Below are positions 23,010 to 31,110 of a stretch of DNA of 45,483 nucleotides, one piece after another. Within the stretch, counting starts at the first letter, position 1. Every line of letters begins with the position of its first letter. The notes below the pieces were generated by a model that saw nothing but the letters and a program-made list of their open reading frames with translations, was not told the origin of the DNA and did not search any database. The translations under genes and the position numbers were made by a program. Source of the DNA: Oligoflexales bacterium. GTDB lineage: Bacteria; Bdellovibrionota_B; Oligoflexia; Oligoflexales; RGVZ01. The stretch is from assembly GCA_947468665.1 (NCBI GenBank), contig CANILH010000018.1, positions 1 to 45,483 of the forward strand. Reading direction: 5' to 3'.

Positions 23010-23728
23010 GTCGAGGATCTTCTATGAGCCCAGGACAACGAGTCAGCGCCGGTGATGGCGCGATTGCCGCGCCCAAGACTGTCGACGATTGTCTGGAAAT
23101 TGTCGTGTCCTGGATAGAGAGACGGCTTGGGAAGTCATATTTCGTACGTCCGCTTGAGGCCTTCCAGACTAAGTTTGGCAAGGTGAACCCTGAGGATGAT
23201 TTTTATCAGACGCGTATGAATTATTTTCTGGAACACTGTGTTTTGGAGTGTCCGTTGGATGACCACGTCGGGTCACAATCCCTGATCTCTGGATTTTTTG
23301 AGGAAAACGCTCACCTGACGTCGGGAGATGAGCCGGCGAGTGCGATATGGCGGGCATTTTGTGGTTTTAGACACTCGTTGTTTCAAGTAATTAAAACCGG
23401 TGCGGACAGTATCGAGGTCAGGGATCTTATCGCCAATAAGACCCTGAGGATTCAGTCGAAGGCCGGCGAGACGTTAAAATATCTTAGTAAGAAATCAATT
23501 TTTCAGGGATATGTTTTCGGCCACCATGCTCTTTATTCGCTTGGGCAGGGTCTGATACTTCATCCGGAATTGGCGAATGCCGAGATCCTGAAATATATGT
23601 GGCAGCACCATAGGTATCCGCAGGTTGCCTCCGGGGAAATTACCCGTCGATTGGCTCAGACGAACATGAGATACTTGCGGATGCAACACGTTAATCCCGC
23701 GGTCATTTATCACGGGATTTTGGCATAG
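22973..23728 (+). CDS. Unknown cytoplasmic protein, 251 residues
   Basis: Starts at ATG 22973, 7 nt after AAAGGG, overlapping the preceding gene by 37 nt. ATG 23024 (234 residues) is a credible alternative, avoids the overlap and has GAGGAT before it. No signal peptide or membrane span. Sequence is helical, with CLEIVVSWIERRLGKSYFVRPLEAF, FYQTRMNYFLEHCVLECPLDD and a C-terminal AQTNMRYLRMQHVNPAVIYHGIL. I do not recognise a family. It is the last gene of the ihfA-led cluster; a 110-bp gap separates it from pilB. Confidence 0.75.
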   Translation: MVLETAREENKLSRGSSMSPGQRVSAGDGAIAAPKTVDDCLEIVVSWIERRLGKSYFVRPLEAFQTKFGKVNPEDDFYQTRMNYFLEHCVLECPLDDHVGSQSLISGFFEENAHLTSGDEPASAIWRAFCGFRHSLFQVIKTGADSIEVRDLIANKTLRIQSKAGETLKYLSKKSIFQGYVFGHHALYSLGQGLILHPELANAEILKYMWQHHRYPQVASGEITRRLAQTNMRYLRMQHVNPAVIYHGILA

Positions 23729-23838
23729 TCCCAATTGATGATTTCTCCCATCCGCTAAGTGAAATACCTTAAACAGCCGAACAACTTCCCAAAGAACGGT
23801 GTGGTGTAACTAAAACTGTTCGCGGGGAATGAATCTAG

Positions 23839-25563
23839 ATGGCGCTGTCTCCAATAGATACATTAATAGATCAAAAGCTCGCGTCACTCGGATTTACGGT
23901 CCAGGAGTTGGCGTTAGCACGGGATGCTGCGACTAAAAATAAAACCCCGTTTCTTCAGGAAGTCGAGATCCTAAACAAAGTAAATTCGCGAGCGATTTTA
24001 GAAGCTCTTGCGCCCGTGATGAGCTGCCCTTGCGTTCATCTCGAAGACCGTGATATTCCACAAAATATTATAGATCTCATCCCAAAAGATCTCGCGGAGA
24101 AATTGCGTATCATACCAATTGATCGCAGTGCGAATAATCTCATCGTAGCGACAGGAAATCCGCTAAGCCTGGAAATCGTGAAGTCGATTCAGAAAAAAAC
24201 CAACTTCTTTGCGCGCTTGGTTCTTGCTAGTGAATTGAGGTTAGACGAATCAATTAAAAAATATTACGCCTCCTATCTCGATGTCTCTACTTTGCAAATA
24301 GAAGACGTCGTTTCTGCGAATAGCGCTAACTCTCGCCAGGAAATCGGCGGAGACAATGCCGATGACGCGGGTATTACGAGGCTTGCTAATTACATTCTTC
24401 AGCAGTGTCTAGTACAGGGTGCTTCAGATGTTCACGTTGAACCATATGAAACTGACATGAGAGTTCGACTTCGAGTGGACGGTGCGTTGCGCGAGTTGTT
24501 GAAAGTTAAGCTTTCATGGCGGGATGCATTGCTTACAAAAATGAAAATCATGGCAAAAATGAACATCTCGGAAAAGAGATTGCCGCAGGATGCAAACATG
24601 AACGTTTCGATCGGAGGGCGACCAGTTGACTTCCGCGTGAACTCCCTTCCGACCGCTTACGGCGAGAAGATTGTAATGCGTATTCTCGATAAGGGTAGTC
24701 TTCAGACCGACATGACGAAACTTGGGTTTGAGGCTGATGACCTCCGCAGGTTTAAGGACTGTATCCATCAGGCCAACGGTATGGTGCTGGTAACTGGACC
24801 GACGGGTTCCGGTAAGACGGTGACACTTTATTCCGCCCTGGCCGAATTGAATAAATCCACCGATAACATCGTTACGGCAGAGGATCCGGTAGAATTTACG
24901 CTCCCCGGAATTAACCAGGTTCCGATCAGAAATGACATTGGTCTGGACTTCAAGACTGCTCTGAAGGCCTTCTTACGCCAGGATCCTGATATCATCATGG
25001 TGGGTGAGATAAGGGATCTTGAGACGGCGGAGATCGCGATGAAAGCGGCTCTTACGGGTCACATGGTTCTGTCTACTCTGCACACCAACAGCGCGCCTGA
25101 GACAGTGACAAGGCTTCTTAATATGGGTGTTGAGCCGTTTAACCTCGTGTCGGCCTTAACCTGTGTTGTGGCACAGCGTCTGATACGCAAAGTATGCTCC
25201 CGGTGCGCCGCTCCCGATCCGGATGTGACGCCGCAGATTCTCATTGATATGGGGTTTCACCCCGATTACGCCTCTAAAGTCGTTGCCATGAAGGGTAAAG
25301 GTTGCGCTACTTGCAATAATACGGGCGAGAAAGGGCGAACAGCAATTCACGAGGTTCTTGTGATGACCGAGGACGTTAAGCAGGCGGTGGCGAAAAAATT
25401 TGCCCCTATGGAGCTTAAGCAGGTGTGCATGAAGTCTGGAATGAGATCTCTCCGTCAGTCGGCATTGCTAAAGGTGGCTCAGGGGGTTATTTCCGTTACG
25501 GAAGTGCTGGCAATGACAATGCCAGATAACGATATCGATCGTTCCGACCAGGACGCAGCGTGA
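23839..25563 (+). CDS. pilB: Type IV pilus extension ATPase
   Basis: 574 residues. Order: GspE/PilB N-terminal domain (to about 150), then the secretion ATPase core. Walker A GPTGSGKT at 320-327, Walker B-like DPDIIMVGEIRD near 382-393, and a tetracysteine zinc site CSRCAAPD with CATCNNTG near 452-492, as in PilB. Forms a hexamer at the inner membrane that powers pilin polymerisation. The C-terminus (MPDNDIDRSDQDAA) is acidic. First of three pilus motor genes; pilT follows after 9 nt. Ribosome site GGGGAATG is somewhat distant. Confidence 0.93.
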   Translation: MALSPIDTLIDQKLASLGFTVQELALARDAATKNKTPFLQEVEILNKVNSRAILEALAPVMSCPCVHLEDRDIPQNIIDLIPKDLAEKLRIIPIDRSANNLIVATGNPLSLEIVKSIQKKTNFFARLVLASELRLDESIKKYYASYLDVSTLQIEDVVSANSANSRQEIGGDNADDAGITRLANYILQQCLVQGASDVHVEPYETDMRVRLRVDGALRELLKVKLSWRDALLTKMKIMAKMNISEKRLPQDANMNVSIGGRPVDFRVNSLPTAYGEKIVMRILDKGSLQTDMTKLGFEADDLRRFKDCIHQANGMVLVTGPTGSGKTVTLYSALAELNKSTDNIVTAEDPVEFTLPGINQVPIRNDIGLDFKTALKAFLRQDPDIIMVGEIRDLETAEIAMKAALTGHMVLSTLHTNSAPETVTRLLNMGVEPFNLVSALTCVVAQRLIRKVCSRCAAPDPDVTPQILIDMGFHPDYASKVVAMKGKGCATCNNTGEKGRTAIHEVLVMTEDVKQAVAKKFAPMELKQVCMKSGMRSLRQSALLKVAQGVISVTEVLAMTMPDNDIDRSDQDAA

Positions 25564-25572
25564 GGTTGAGCT

Positions 25573-26670
25573 ATGAATTTTACGTTACCACAATTGCTAA
25601 AAGCACTGATCGATCAAAAGGGCAGTGACCTGCATATCAGCCCTGAGGCGCCGCCAAGGCTTCGCATTGACGGAGTGTTGCTTCCAATTGACGTACCGGC
25701 CCTGACGCCGCAGGATTGTATGCAGCTTTGCTACAGTGTCCTGACGGATGAGCAGCGCAAAGAATTTGAGGAAATGCATGAGCTGGATTTAGCTTTTAGC
25801 GTTAAGAACCTTTCTCGTTTTCGCGCGAATATTTATCTTCAGAAGGGTCATGTCACTGGAGCGTTCCGGGTGATCCCGTTTAAGGTCCACTCGCTACGTG
25901 AATTAGATTTGCCGCCGATTATCGAGAGAATATGTTCCCTTCCCGGAGGCCTCGTATTGGTTACCGGTCCGACTGGATCCGGTAAGTCGACAACACTTGC
26001 CGCTATGATTAACCACATAAATGAGACGCGGCAAGACCACATCCTGACCATTGAGGACCCGGTGGAGTTTGTGCATAGCCATAAGCAGTCCCTGATCAAC
26101 CAGCGCGAAGTTGGTCACGACACCAAGTCATTCGCTAAGGCACTCAAAAGTGCTCTCAGGCAAGATCCTGATGTTATTCTTGTAGGCGAGATGCGGGATC
26201 TAGAGACCGTTGCGCTCGCGGTCACTGCGGCCGAGACGGGTCATCTGGTGTTCGCGACGCTTCATACGAACTCCTGTATAGCCACTCTGAGTCGTATTAT
26301 CGACGTATTTCCCGCGGCGCAGCAATCACAAATTCGCAACCAGCTTGCCGCCAATCTGCAGGCAACGCTTTCGCAATCACTCTTGCCGTCACAGGGTGGT
26401 GGCCGCGTTCTTGCTATGGAAATAATGATTCCCAATGCCGCTATCAGAAACCTTATCCGTGAGGATAAGTTTAACCAAATCTATTCCTCGATGCAGACTA
26501 GCCAGGATCAGACTGGAATGATCACGTTCAACCAGTCGTTGCTTAACCATGTCGAGCTGAGGCACATCACAGCTCAGATGGCGCTTGAGGTAAGTGGCGA
26601 GCCGCAGGAGCTGGAGATGCTTCTGTCGAGTAAACTAGGGATAAAAATAAAAGCAGGACTGAAACGTTAG
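25573..26670 (+). CDS. pilT: Type IV pilus retraction ATPase
   Basis: 365 residues. N-terminal PAS-like domain begins with LLKALIDQKGSDLHIS, typical of PilT. Walker A GPTGSGKST at about 132-140, Asp box and Walker B QDPDVILVGEMRD, His box TLHTNS, and the PilT signature AAIRNLIRE near 289-297, which is required for retraction. Depolymerises pili, giving twitching motility. Sits between pilB and pilC. Confidence 0.95.
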   Translation: MNFTLPQLLKALIDQKGSDLHISPEAPPRLRIDGVLLPIDVPALTPQDCMQLCYSVLTDEQRKEFEEMHELDLAFSVKNLSRFRANIYLQKGHVTGAFRVIPFKVHSLRELDLPPIIERICSLPGGLVLVTGPTGSGKSTTLAAMINHINETRQDHILTIEDPVEFVHSHKQSLINQREVGHDTKSFAKALKSALRQDPDVILVGEMRDLETVALAVTAAETGHLVFATLHTNSCIATLSRIIDVFPAAQQSQIRNQLAANLQATLSQSLLPSQGGGRVLAMEIMIPNAAIRNLIREDKFNQIYSSMQTSQDQTGMITFNQSLLNHVELRHITAQMALEVSGEPQELEMLLSSKLGIKIKAGLKR

Positions 26671-26681
26671 AGGGGTGGGTT

Positions 26682-27956
26682 ATGGGCCAGTTTCGATATA
26701 AAGCTAAGGGTAGTGATGGCAAGATTCAGACGGGGATCATGCCTGGCCCCTCTCGTGACATGGTTAAAACCATGCTTGCGCGCAAAAGGATGACTGTGAT
26801 CTCTCTTCAGGAGGTGCAGTTGGACTCGGATGGCAATGAGGTTGGGGGTCTGGTTCTTTTTGGTGGCGCGCTCAAAATCGACGGCAAAGGCAGTGTGACA
26901 TTTGGTTCATCTGAAAACGCGAGTGTTCCCGATCGGGATCTTATTGTTATGGCCAAACAGCTCGCTACGATGCTTGGAAGCGGTATTCCGGTTAACCAGT
27001 CGCTTGATATTTTGGCCAGGCAGCAGAGGCTGCCTCAGTTTGGAAAAGTTTTAGCCGGAGTTCGCAAGGCAATCGAGGAGGGGAATAGTTTGAGCCTGGC
27101 CCTCGCGCGATATCCAAAAATATTTGACGCTTTATTTATATCAATGATTACGGCTGGAGAGGAGAGCGGACGCTTGGCGGATATTCTCGGGAAGCTCGTA
27201 GTCTATATTGAGAAATCCGCGAAAATAAAGTCTCAAGTTAAGGCTGCTCTGATGTATCCAGCCATTATTTTGTTGGTCGCCATCACCGTTATAACGGGAC
27301 TTCTAGTATTCGTCGTTCCAGTTTTCACAAAGCAGTTTAGTAGTTCTGGTCACGCCCTTCCCGAACTGACGCAGATGGTTGTGAATCTATCGGATTTCAT
27401 GGTGCGCTCCTGGCCAAAGATTTTGGGGGGGGTCGCAGTGGCTGGAGTGCTGCTTTCGCAGTATATGAAGACACCTAAGGGTCGGTATCAGGTTGACTTG
27501 CTATTGTTGAAGTTGCCAATTATTGGTGACGTTATGAAAAAAATATCTGTCGGGCGATTCTGCTCAACGATGTCTTCGATGCTGGCTTCGGGGGTTAATC
27601 TTCTTCAGGCGCTTACAATCTGCGCGTCCTCATCCGGAAATTTGGTCATGGAGCAGTTTGTTTTGGCCTGTAAGGCTAGAATTGAGCAGGGGCAACAGCT
27701 TAGTTTGCCTCTTAGTGAGAACCCAATTTTTCCTAAGATGGTTGTGTCGATGATTCAGGTCGGAGAGCAGTCCGGAAAGTTGGATGACATGCTCCTTAAA
27801 ATCGCCGTTTTTTATGAGGAAGAGGTTGATATGGCGATTAAGACCATGCTTAGCATGATTGAGCCGATTATGATTGTTGGTATCGGTATTGTCGTTGGTG
27901 TCTTGGTAACCGCGATGTATCTGCCGATTATGGATATGGGTAATACGGTTGGATGA
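26682..27956 (+). CDS. pilC: Type IV pilus inner-membrane platform protein
   Basis: 424 residues, GspF family. Two copies of the GspF helical domain (about 92-215 and 295-415), each starting with a pattern like MAKQLATMLGSGIPVNQSLD or RFCSTMSSMLASGVNLLQAL, and three membrane helices (IILLVAITVITGLLVFVVPVF is the first). ITAGEESGRLADIL and IQVGEQSGKLDDML repeat the same turn in each domain. The platform couples PilB and PilT to the fibre. Pilin and alignment genes (pilA, pilMNOPQ) are not next to it here. Confidence 0.95.
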   Translation: MGQFRYKAKGSDGKIQTGIMPGPSRDMVKTMLARKRMTVISLQEVQLDSDGNEVGGLVLFGGALKIDGKGSVTFGSSENASVPDRDLIVMAKQLATMLGSGIPVNQSLDILARQQRLPQFGKVLAGVRKAIEEGNSLSLALARYPKIFDALFISMITAGEESGRLADILGKLVVYIEKSAKIKSQVKAALMYPAIILLVAITVITGLLVFVVPVFTKQFSSSGHALPELTQMVVNLSDFMVRSWPKILGGVAVAGVLLSQYMKTPKGRYQVDLLLLKLPIIGDVMKKISVGRFCSTMSSMLASGVNLLQALTICASSSGNLVMEQFVLACKARIEQGQQLSLPLSENPIFPKMVVSMIQVGEQSGKLDDMLLKIAVFYEEEVDMAIKTMLSMIEPIMIVGIGIVVGVLVTAMYLPIMDMGNTVG

Positions 27957-27964
27957 TGAACTCA

Positions 27965-28192
27965 TCAGGAGTTCCATTTATTCTCGCAGTCAGCACACGT
28001 ATAAAGCCACTTGTTGTCCTTGAAGACAGCCTGTGTAACGTCTTTAGCTTTGCAGCGGGGACATTGAGCATTGCCGTGGTTATGTTTACAAGAGCTGTTT
28101 CGGCAGCGTATTCCTTCCGGGTACTTTTCATCTCCCACAGCGGGGCCGGAACAGGCGGGACATCGGCTCGCGGAACGGCGATTAGCGGTCAT
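27965..28192 (-). CDS. Small double zinc-ribbon protein
   Basis: 75 residues with eight cysteines in two groups: Cys11, 14, 30, 35, and the clear ribbon Cys44, 47 (CPRCKAK) with Cys66, 69 (CADCENKW). The second group looks like a transcription-factor or transposase-type zinc ribbon. The ATG overlaps the stop of the TVP38-like gene (ATGA), so it is translated from the same mRNA. A frame on the other strand here has no such pattern. Could bind nucleic acid or serve as a metal-binding structural protein; not assignable to a family by eye. Confidence 0.75.
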   Translation of the reverse strand: MTANRRSASRCPACSGPAVGDEKYPEGIRCRNSSCKHNHGNAQCPRCKAKDVTQAVFKDNKWLYTCADCENKWNS

Positions 28193-28926
28193 AGTTTGTG
28201 GACTCCGTTTATTTGAGTTTTGCTGATAGAGTTCTGCAGACGCGCAAGCAGTACCAAAATAAGACAGCTTACCACCATAAGCGTACGATATTGCTCAAAG
28301 CCAACGCCGACCGCGTGGTTAATAACGGCACATCCAATGCTGGCACCCGCTAGGCTGTAGCCGGCGACCTGCAGGATAGAGCCCGCGAAAATACCCGCGA
28401 TAAAAGACTGTGAGTTCAGGTGGGGAATCTTCGCCCCAATTAAAAAAGACACGAACGGATATGGGAGAGTGGCCAGAAGTCCGTGCAACGCAGTCCACTG
28501 AAAGCCGGAGGTCGAGCGGTCATTCATCATGTTTTTGAACCACTCGGATTGCTCCAGGCGCTGATCAAGAAACTCCGGCAGGCGTGTTTTACTATAGCCA
28601 AGACGGCCTACTCCCCAGAGAAACAGTGACCCGATCGTAACGGCGAGAGAGGCTAAGGGAGCGCCCACTAAAGGCCCCGTAAGCGTGCCGGAGAGAACCG
28701 CTATCAACGTGGCGGGAACTCCCAGCATAGAGATGATGGTCGCGGTAAGCAGTAGCTGTGCCAGGAATATGGGCCCCCGCTCCTGAAGGCTGAGTTGCAT
28801 TTCGCGGCAGTCGGATGTGGCGAAATTTTGCGCAAGGTGGTAAAAAACGAACGCGAGTAAGATCCCGGTCCCCAAGCGGACGGTGCTTTGAAATAATGGG
28901 CTGCTGAAATGGACGCGGCCGGTCAA
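28189..28926 (-). CDS. TVP38/TMEM64 (VTT/DedA-like) membrane protein
   Basis: 245 residues from a TTG start with GGAG 8 nt upstream; no ATG lies nearer than codon 43. About six membrane helices. The central part has the VTT-domain pattern: LGVPATLIAVLSGTLTGPLVGAP, GSLFLWGVGRLGY with the Arg that forms part of the family signature, then LLATLPYPFVSFLIGAKIP. VTT proteins are linked to lipid scrambling or flipping and to membrane homeostasis; the specific function is not certain. Diverges from the YkgJ-like gene with only a 52-bp gap. Confidence 0.78.
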   Translation of the reverse strand: MTGRVHFSSPLFQSTVRLGTGILLAFVFYHLAQNFATSDCREMQLSLQERGPIFLAQLLLTATIISMLGVPATLIAVLSGTLTGPLVGAPLASLAVTIGSLFLWGVGRLGYSKTRLPEFLDQRLEQSEWFKNMMNDRSTSGFQWTALHGLLATLPYPFVSFLIGAKIPHLNSQSFIAGIFAGSILQVAGYSLAGASIGCAVINHAVGVGFEQYRTLMVVSCLILVLLARLQNSISKTQINGVHKL

Positions 28927-28978
28927 CGGGAGATCTCCTCAACAGCTGAAATCTTATACAGATATCTGGAAGCGATGA

Positions 28979-29527
28979 ATGATTAAGGATAGCCGTTACG
29001 ACAATTACACTCAACTCCTGACTAAGGTCGACGAGATGTTTGCCGGGGTAAGCAGAAGGCATCAAGGCCAATTCTCATGCCGCTCAGGATGTCATGGCTG
29101 TTGTCAGGCGGGTTTGACGTTCACCAACGTCGAGGCATCAAGTATTCGGGAGTGGCTTGCGGCGAACCCGGATGTCGCCGCCAAAATATCCGACGCGGCG
29201 CAAATGTTTGGCGATAATGATTTTTGCGCGATGCTCGACCGCGAGGGCCGCTGTTCCATTTATGAAGTTCGACCGATGATCTGCCGAAGTCATGGAATGC
29301 CGGTCTCATGGGAAGCTGATGATGCCCTTCAGTCCGGCGACCTTCAGGGAGTTGAGAGTCGTGATGTTTGCCCGCTGAATTTTGACGGCGTAGATTTGAG
29401 CGCGCTGCCTAAAACAGACGTGTTGTCCCTGGACAAGCTAAATATTGTCTTAAGCCTGATTAACCGGAAATTTGACGAGGAAAAGTCAGGCACGCGTTTC
29501 AGCGTGGAAGAGTTGATCCCCCGCTAA
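28979..29527 (+). CDS. YkgJ-type cysteine cluster protein
   Basis: 182 residues; ATG 28979 with TGGAAG 6 nt upstream. Cys34, 38, 41 and 42 form the C-x3-C-x2-CC cluster typical of YkgJ, followed by Cys83, Cys92 in GRCSIYEVRP and Cys102 in MICRSHGMP. The family binds zinc or iron through these cysteines; its cellular role is not established. Its 3' end overlaps the end of the convergent DUF1003 gene by 4 nt. Confidence 0.87.
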   Translation: MIKDSRYDNYTQLLTKVDEMFAGVSRRHQGQFSCRSGCHGCCQAGLTFTNVEASSIREWLAANPDVAAKISDAAQMFGDNDFCAMLDREGRCSIYEVRPMICRSHGMPVSWEADDALQSGDLQGVESRDVCPLNFDGVDLSALPKTDVLSLDKLNIVLSLINRKFDEEKSGTRFSVEELIPR

Positions 29528-30075
29528 GGATTTCGCAGCGAGCTCTCAGCAATGTGTTTTTCGATGCTCATCAGGAGCTCGACCTGAGTTTGTTGAACCT
29601 TAAAAAGTGTTTTCATCTCTTCCGCGAGCAAGAGATCTATCTTGCGGTGAAGTCCGCGGACCTCAAGCTCAGCTTTGAGGTTGATCATATAGTCGGAGCG
29701 TGCCCTTCTGCGGTCTTTCTCTTCCTGGCGATTTTGGCTCATCATAATTACGGGTGCCTGAAAGGCCGCCACACACGACAAAAGCAGGTTAAGTAAAATA
29801 AAAGGATATTGGTCAAACTGCCCGGCTAAAATAAACCTCGTGTTTATCAGGATCCAAATAGCGATGAAGCCGGAAAAACCAAGAATAAACGTCCAGCTGC
29901 CGCCAAAACTCGCCACCGCGTCAGCCACCCGCTGACTGGTAGTGAGTTTCTCGTCTTTTTCCATATCAACCAGCCGGGTGGAGAGCATCTCCTCTTCAGC
30001 CAAAGAATCTTTAACAAGCTGATCCAGCTGTTGGATGTGAAGCGATTCTGACTCGATTAATTCATTTAAATCCAT
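29524..30075 (-). CDS. DUF1003 membrane protein
   Basis: 183 residues from ATG 30075, with AAGGGG 6 nt upstream; an in-frame TTG 15 nt before it is less likely. Acidic N-terminal helix, two membrane spans (WTFILGFSGFIAIWILINTRFIL and YPFILLNLLLSCVAAFQAPVIMMSQ) linked by the DUF1003 signature NTRFI, QFDQYPF, ending in QNRQEEKDRRR, then a long amphipathic, possibly coiled C-terminal helix. Function is not known to me for the family. Confidence 0.86.
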   Translation of the reverse strand: MDLNELIESESLHIQQLDQLVKDSLAEEEMLSTRLVDMEKDEKLTTSQRVADAVASFGGSWTFILGFSGFIAIWILINTRFILAGQFDQYPFILLNLLLSCVAAFQAPVIMMSQNRQEEKDRRRARSDYMINLKAELEVRGLHRKIDLLLAEEMKTLFKVQQTQVELLMSIEKHIAESSLRNP

Positions 30076-30091
30076 AATTCGCCCCTTCAAG

Positions 30092-30131
30092 TTTATGCAT
30101 TCACGTATTTATGCATTCATGCATTCATGCA
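30092..30131. repeat. Degenerate TGCATTCA octamer repeat
   Basis: After a T-rich start the sequence reads TGCATTCA, a diverged CGTATTTA, TGCATTCA, TGCATTCA, TGCAA. It is a short microsatellite-like run with an 8-bp period between the DUF1003 start and the structured element. No coding meaning is evident. Confidence 0.7.
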
Positions 30132-30139
30132 ACCCTACC

Positions 30140-30277
30140 CTTGTAGCATTTTTTCGACAAGATTTGCCGCGCCGCCAGGCGCGGACGGCGGCGAGTGACG
30201 AAGTTTACTAATGTAAATGAGGAAGGCGCCGCCGTTTCGCAACGCAGCGCCGAGGTAAATATTGTCGAAAAAACAAG
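30140..30277. other. Multi-branched palindromic element downstream of tRNA-Leu
   Basis: The outer arms TTTTTTCGACAA (30149-30160) and TTGTCGAAAAAA (30262-30273) are perfect complements; after one mismatch they continue with ATTT/AAAT, 16 pairs of 17. Outside them CTTG and CAAG also match. Inside are two separate stems: CCGCGCC (30167-30173) with GGCGCGG (30178-30184), loop GCCA; and ACGGCGGCG (30185-30193) with CGCCGCCGT (30227-30235), whose interior holds TTTAC/GTAAA (30204-30217). The whole could fold as a junction closed by the long stem. It may be a structured RNA, a bidirectional terminator (T-runs on both outer ends), or a small MITE-like element. No ORF of interest lies in it. Confidence 0.65.
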
Positions 30278-30284
30278 AAAAAAG

Positions 30285-30366
30285 TGCAGTCGGTGGGACT
30301 TGAACCCACACGAGTCGCCCCACATGCCCCTCAAACATGCGTGTCTACCAATTCCACCACGACTGC
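30285..30366 (-). tRNA. tRNA-Leu (anticodon GAG)
   Basis: Reverse strand reads GCAGTCG at the 5' end, paired with CGACTGC at the 3' end, followed by discriminator A. The D-arm is TGGTGGAATTGGTAGACAC, anticodon stem CATGT/GCATG with loop TTGAGGG, a long variable arm typical of leucine tRNA, and the T-loop GGTTCAAGTCC. CCA is not encoded. It lies 56 bp after secG on the same strand, the same order as secG-leuU in Escherichia coli, so co-transcription with processing is likely. Confidence 0.93.
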
Positions 30367-30421
30367 ATTTGTGGCCCGATTTCCAGTGAAGGATCTCGTG
30401 CCCGGTATCTTATCGCCCCGT

Positions 30422-30808
30422 TTACTTCTGCTCTGGCGCTGTCCCAGCGGCAGGAGCTGCCACGGGGGTCGTTGCTGGAGTAGTTGCTGGCGCTGTGGAG
30501 GGGGCCACAGGTGCCGCGGGAGCTGTTGTACTTGACGAGGATGTGGATTCAAGCTTCTGCTGAAGGCCGGTTTTACCGGCTTTACCTTGCATAACGGTCA
30601 AAATAATCGATGTCATCATGAAGACGCCGGCAGCAGCGTAAGTGAGGCGACTTAGGAACTGATTGGCGCCAGTTGCACCAAAAACACCAGAGGAGTTGCC
30701 TCCACCGAACGCTGCCCCTACACCACCGGCATTACCCGCCTGAACCAGGACAACCAGTATCAAGAATACGGCAACAGCGATGTGAATGGCAGTGACAAAT
30801 GTTTCCAT
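30422..30808 (-). CDS. secG: Preprotein translocase subunit SecG
   Basis: 128 residues. Two membrane helices (about 5-24 and 52-73), with the SecG loop AGGVGAAFGGGNSSGVFGATGANQFLSRLTY between them. A long C-terminal tail after residue 75 is made mostly of Ala, Pro, Thr and Ser and looks unstructured. SecG assists SecYE in protein export. It sits between tRNA-Phe upstream and tRNA-Leu downstream on the same strand. Ribosome site AAGGG lies 8 nt before the ATG. Confidence 0.94.
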   Translation of the reverse strand: METFVTAIHIAVAVFLILVVLVQAGNAGGVGAAFGGGNSSGVFGATGANQFLSRLTYAAAGVFMMTSIILTVMQGKAGKTGLQQKLESTSSSSTTAPAAPVAPSTAPATTPATTPVAAPAAGTAPEQK

Positions 30809-30903
30809 GCGGGGCCCTTTTAGGTGTTCCAGTGACGAGTCGCGCGCTGGATTCGCGCTATTTTAAATCGACAACTCATTGAACCGTCCTTCTTACCAGA
30901 GTT

Positions 30904-30939
30904 CCACCATTAATCTTCCGGGGGGGAAGAAAATGGTGG
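30904..30939 (-). other. Hairpin that pairs with the 3' end of tRNA-Phe
   Basis: On the transcribed (minus) strand the 3' end of the tRNA and its trailer, CCACCATTTTCTTCC, is followed by five C residues and then GGAAGATTAATGGTGG. Eight pairs (CCACCATT with AATGGTGG) and six pairs (TCTTCC with GGAAGA) form around a small internal loop. The stem includes the encoded CCA end. No T-run follows, so it is not a usual terminator; it could influence 3' processing. Confidence 0.6.
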
Positions 30940-31009
30940 CTCCTCCCAGAATCGAACTGGGGACACATGGATTTTCAATCCATTGCTCTACCGACTGAGC
31001 TAAAGAGCC
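30934..31009 (-). tRNA. tRNA-Phe (anticodon GAA)
   Basis: Reverse strand starts GGCTCTTTAGCTCAGTCGG, anticodon stem ATGGA/TCCAT with loop TTGAAAA, T-arm CCCAG-TTCGATT-CTGGG, and acceptor AAGAGCC-type pairing closed by AGGAGCC, discriminator A and an encoded CCA. 76 nt with CCA, 73 without. Upstream of secG on the same strand. Confidence 0.95.
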
Positions 31010-31110
31010 GTCTGGCAAAAGGGAATCGATTTTCTATATGCGCTAAAACATTTAGTCAAGGAGGTTTAGGATGTTTTCTGGTATAGCCTTGGTCTGAAGG
31101 CGAGGAATAT

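Noticed and set aside
27953-28216. Plus-strand gene after pilC
   Set aside because: It mirrors the zinc-ribbon gene on the other strand, which has eight ordered cysteines and an ATGA coupling.
30125-30389. Short frames across the structured element and tRNA-Leu
   Set aside because: They run through the tRNA and the palindromes in several frames; chance frames in structured DNA.
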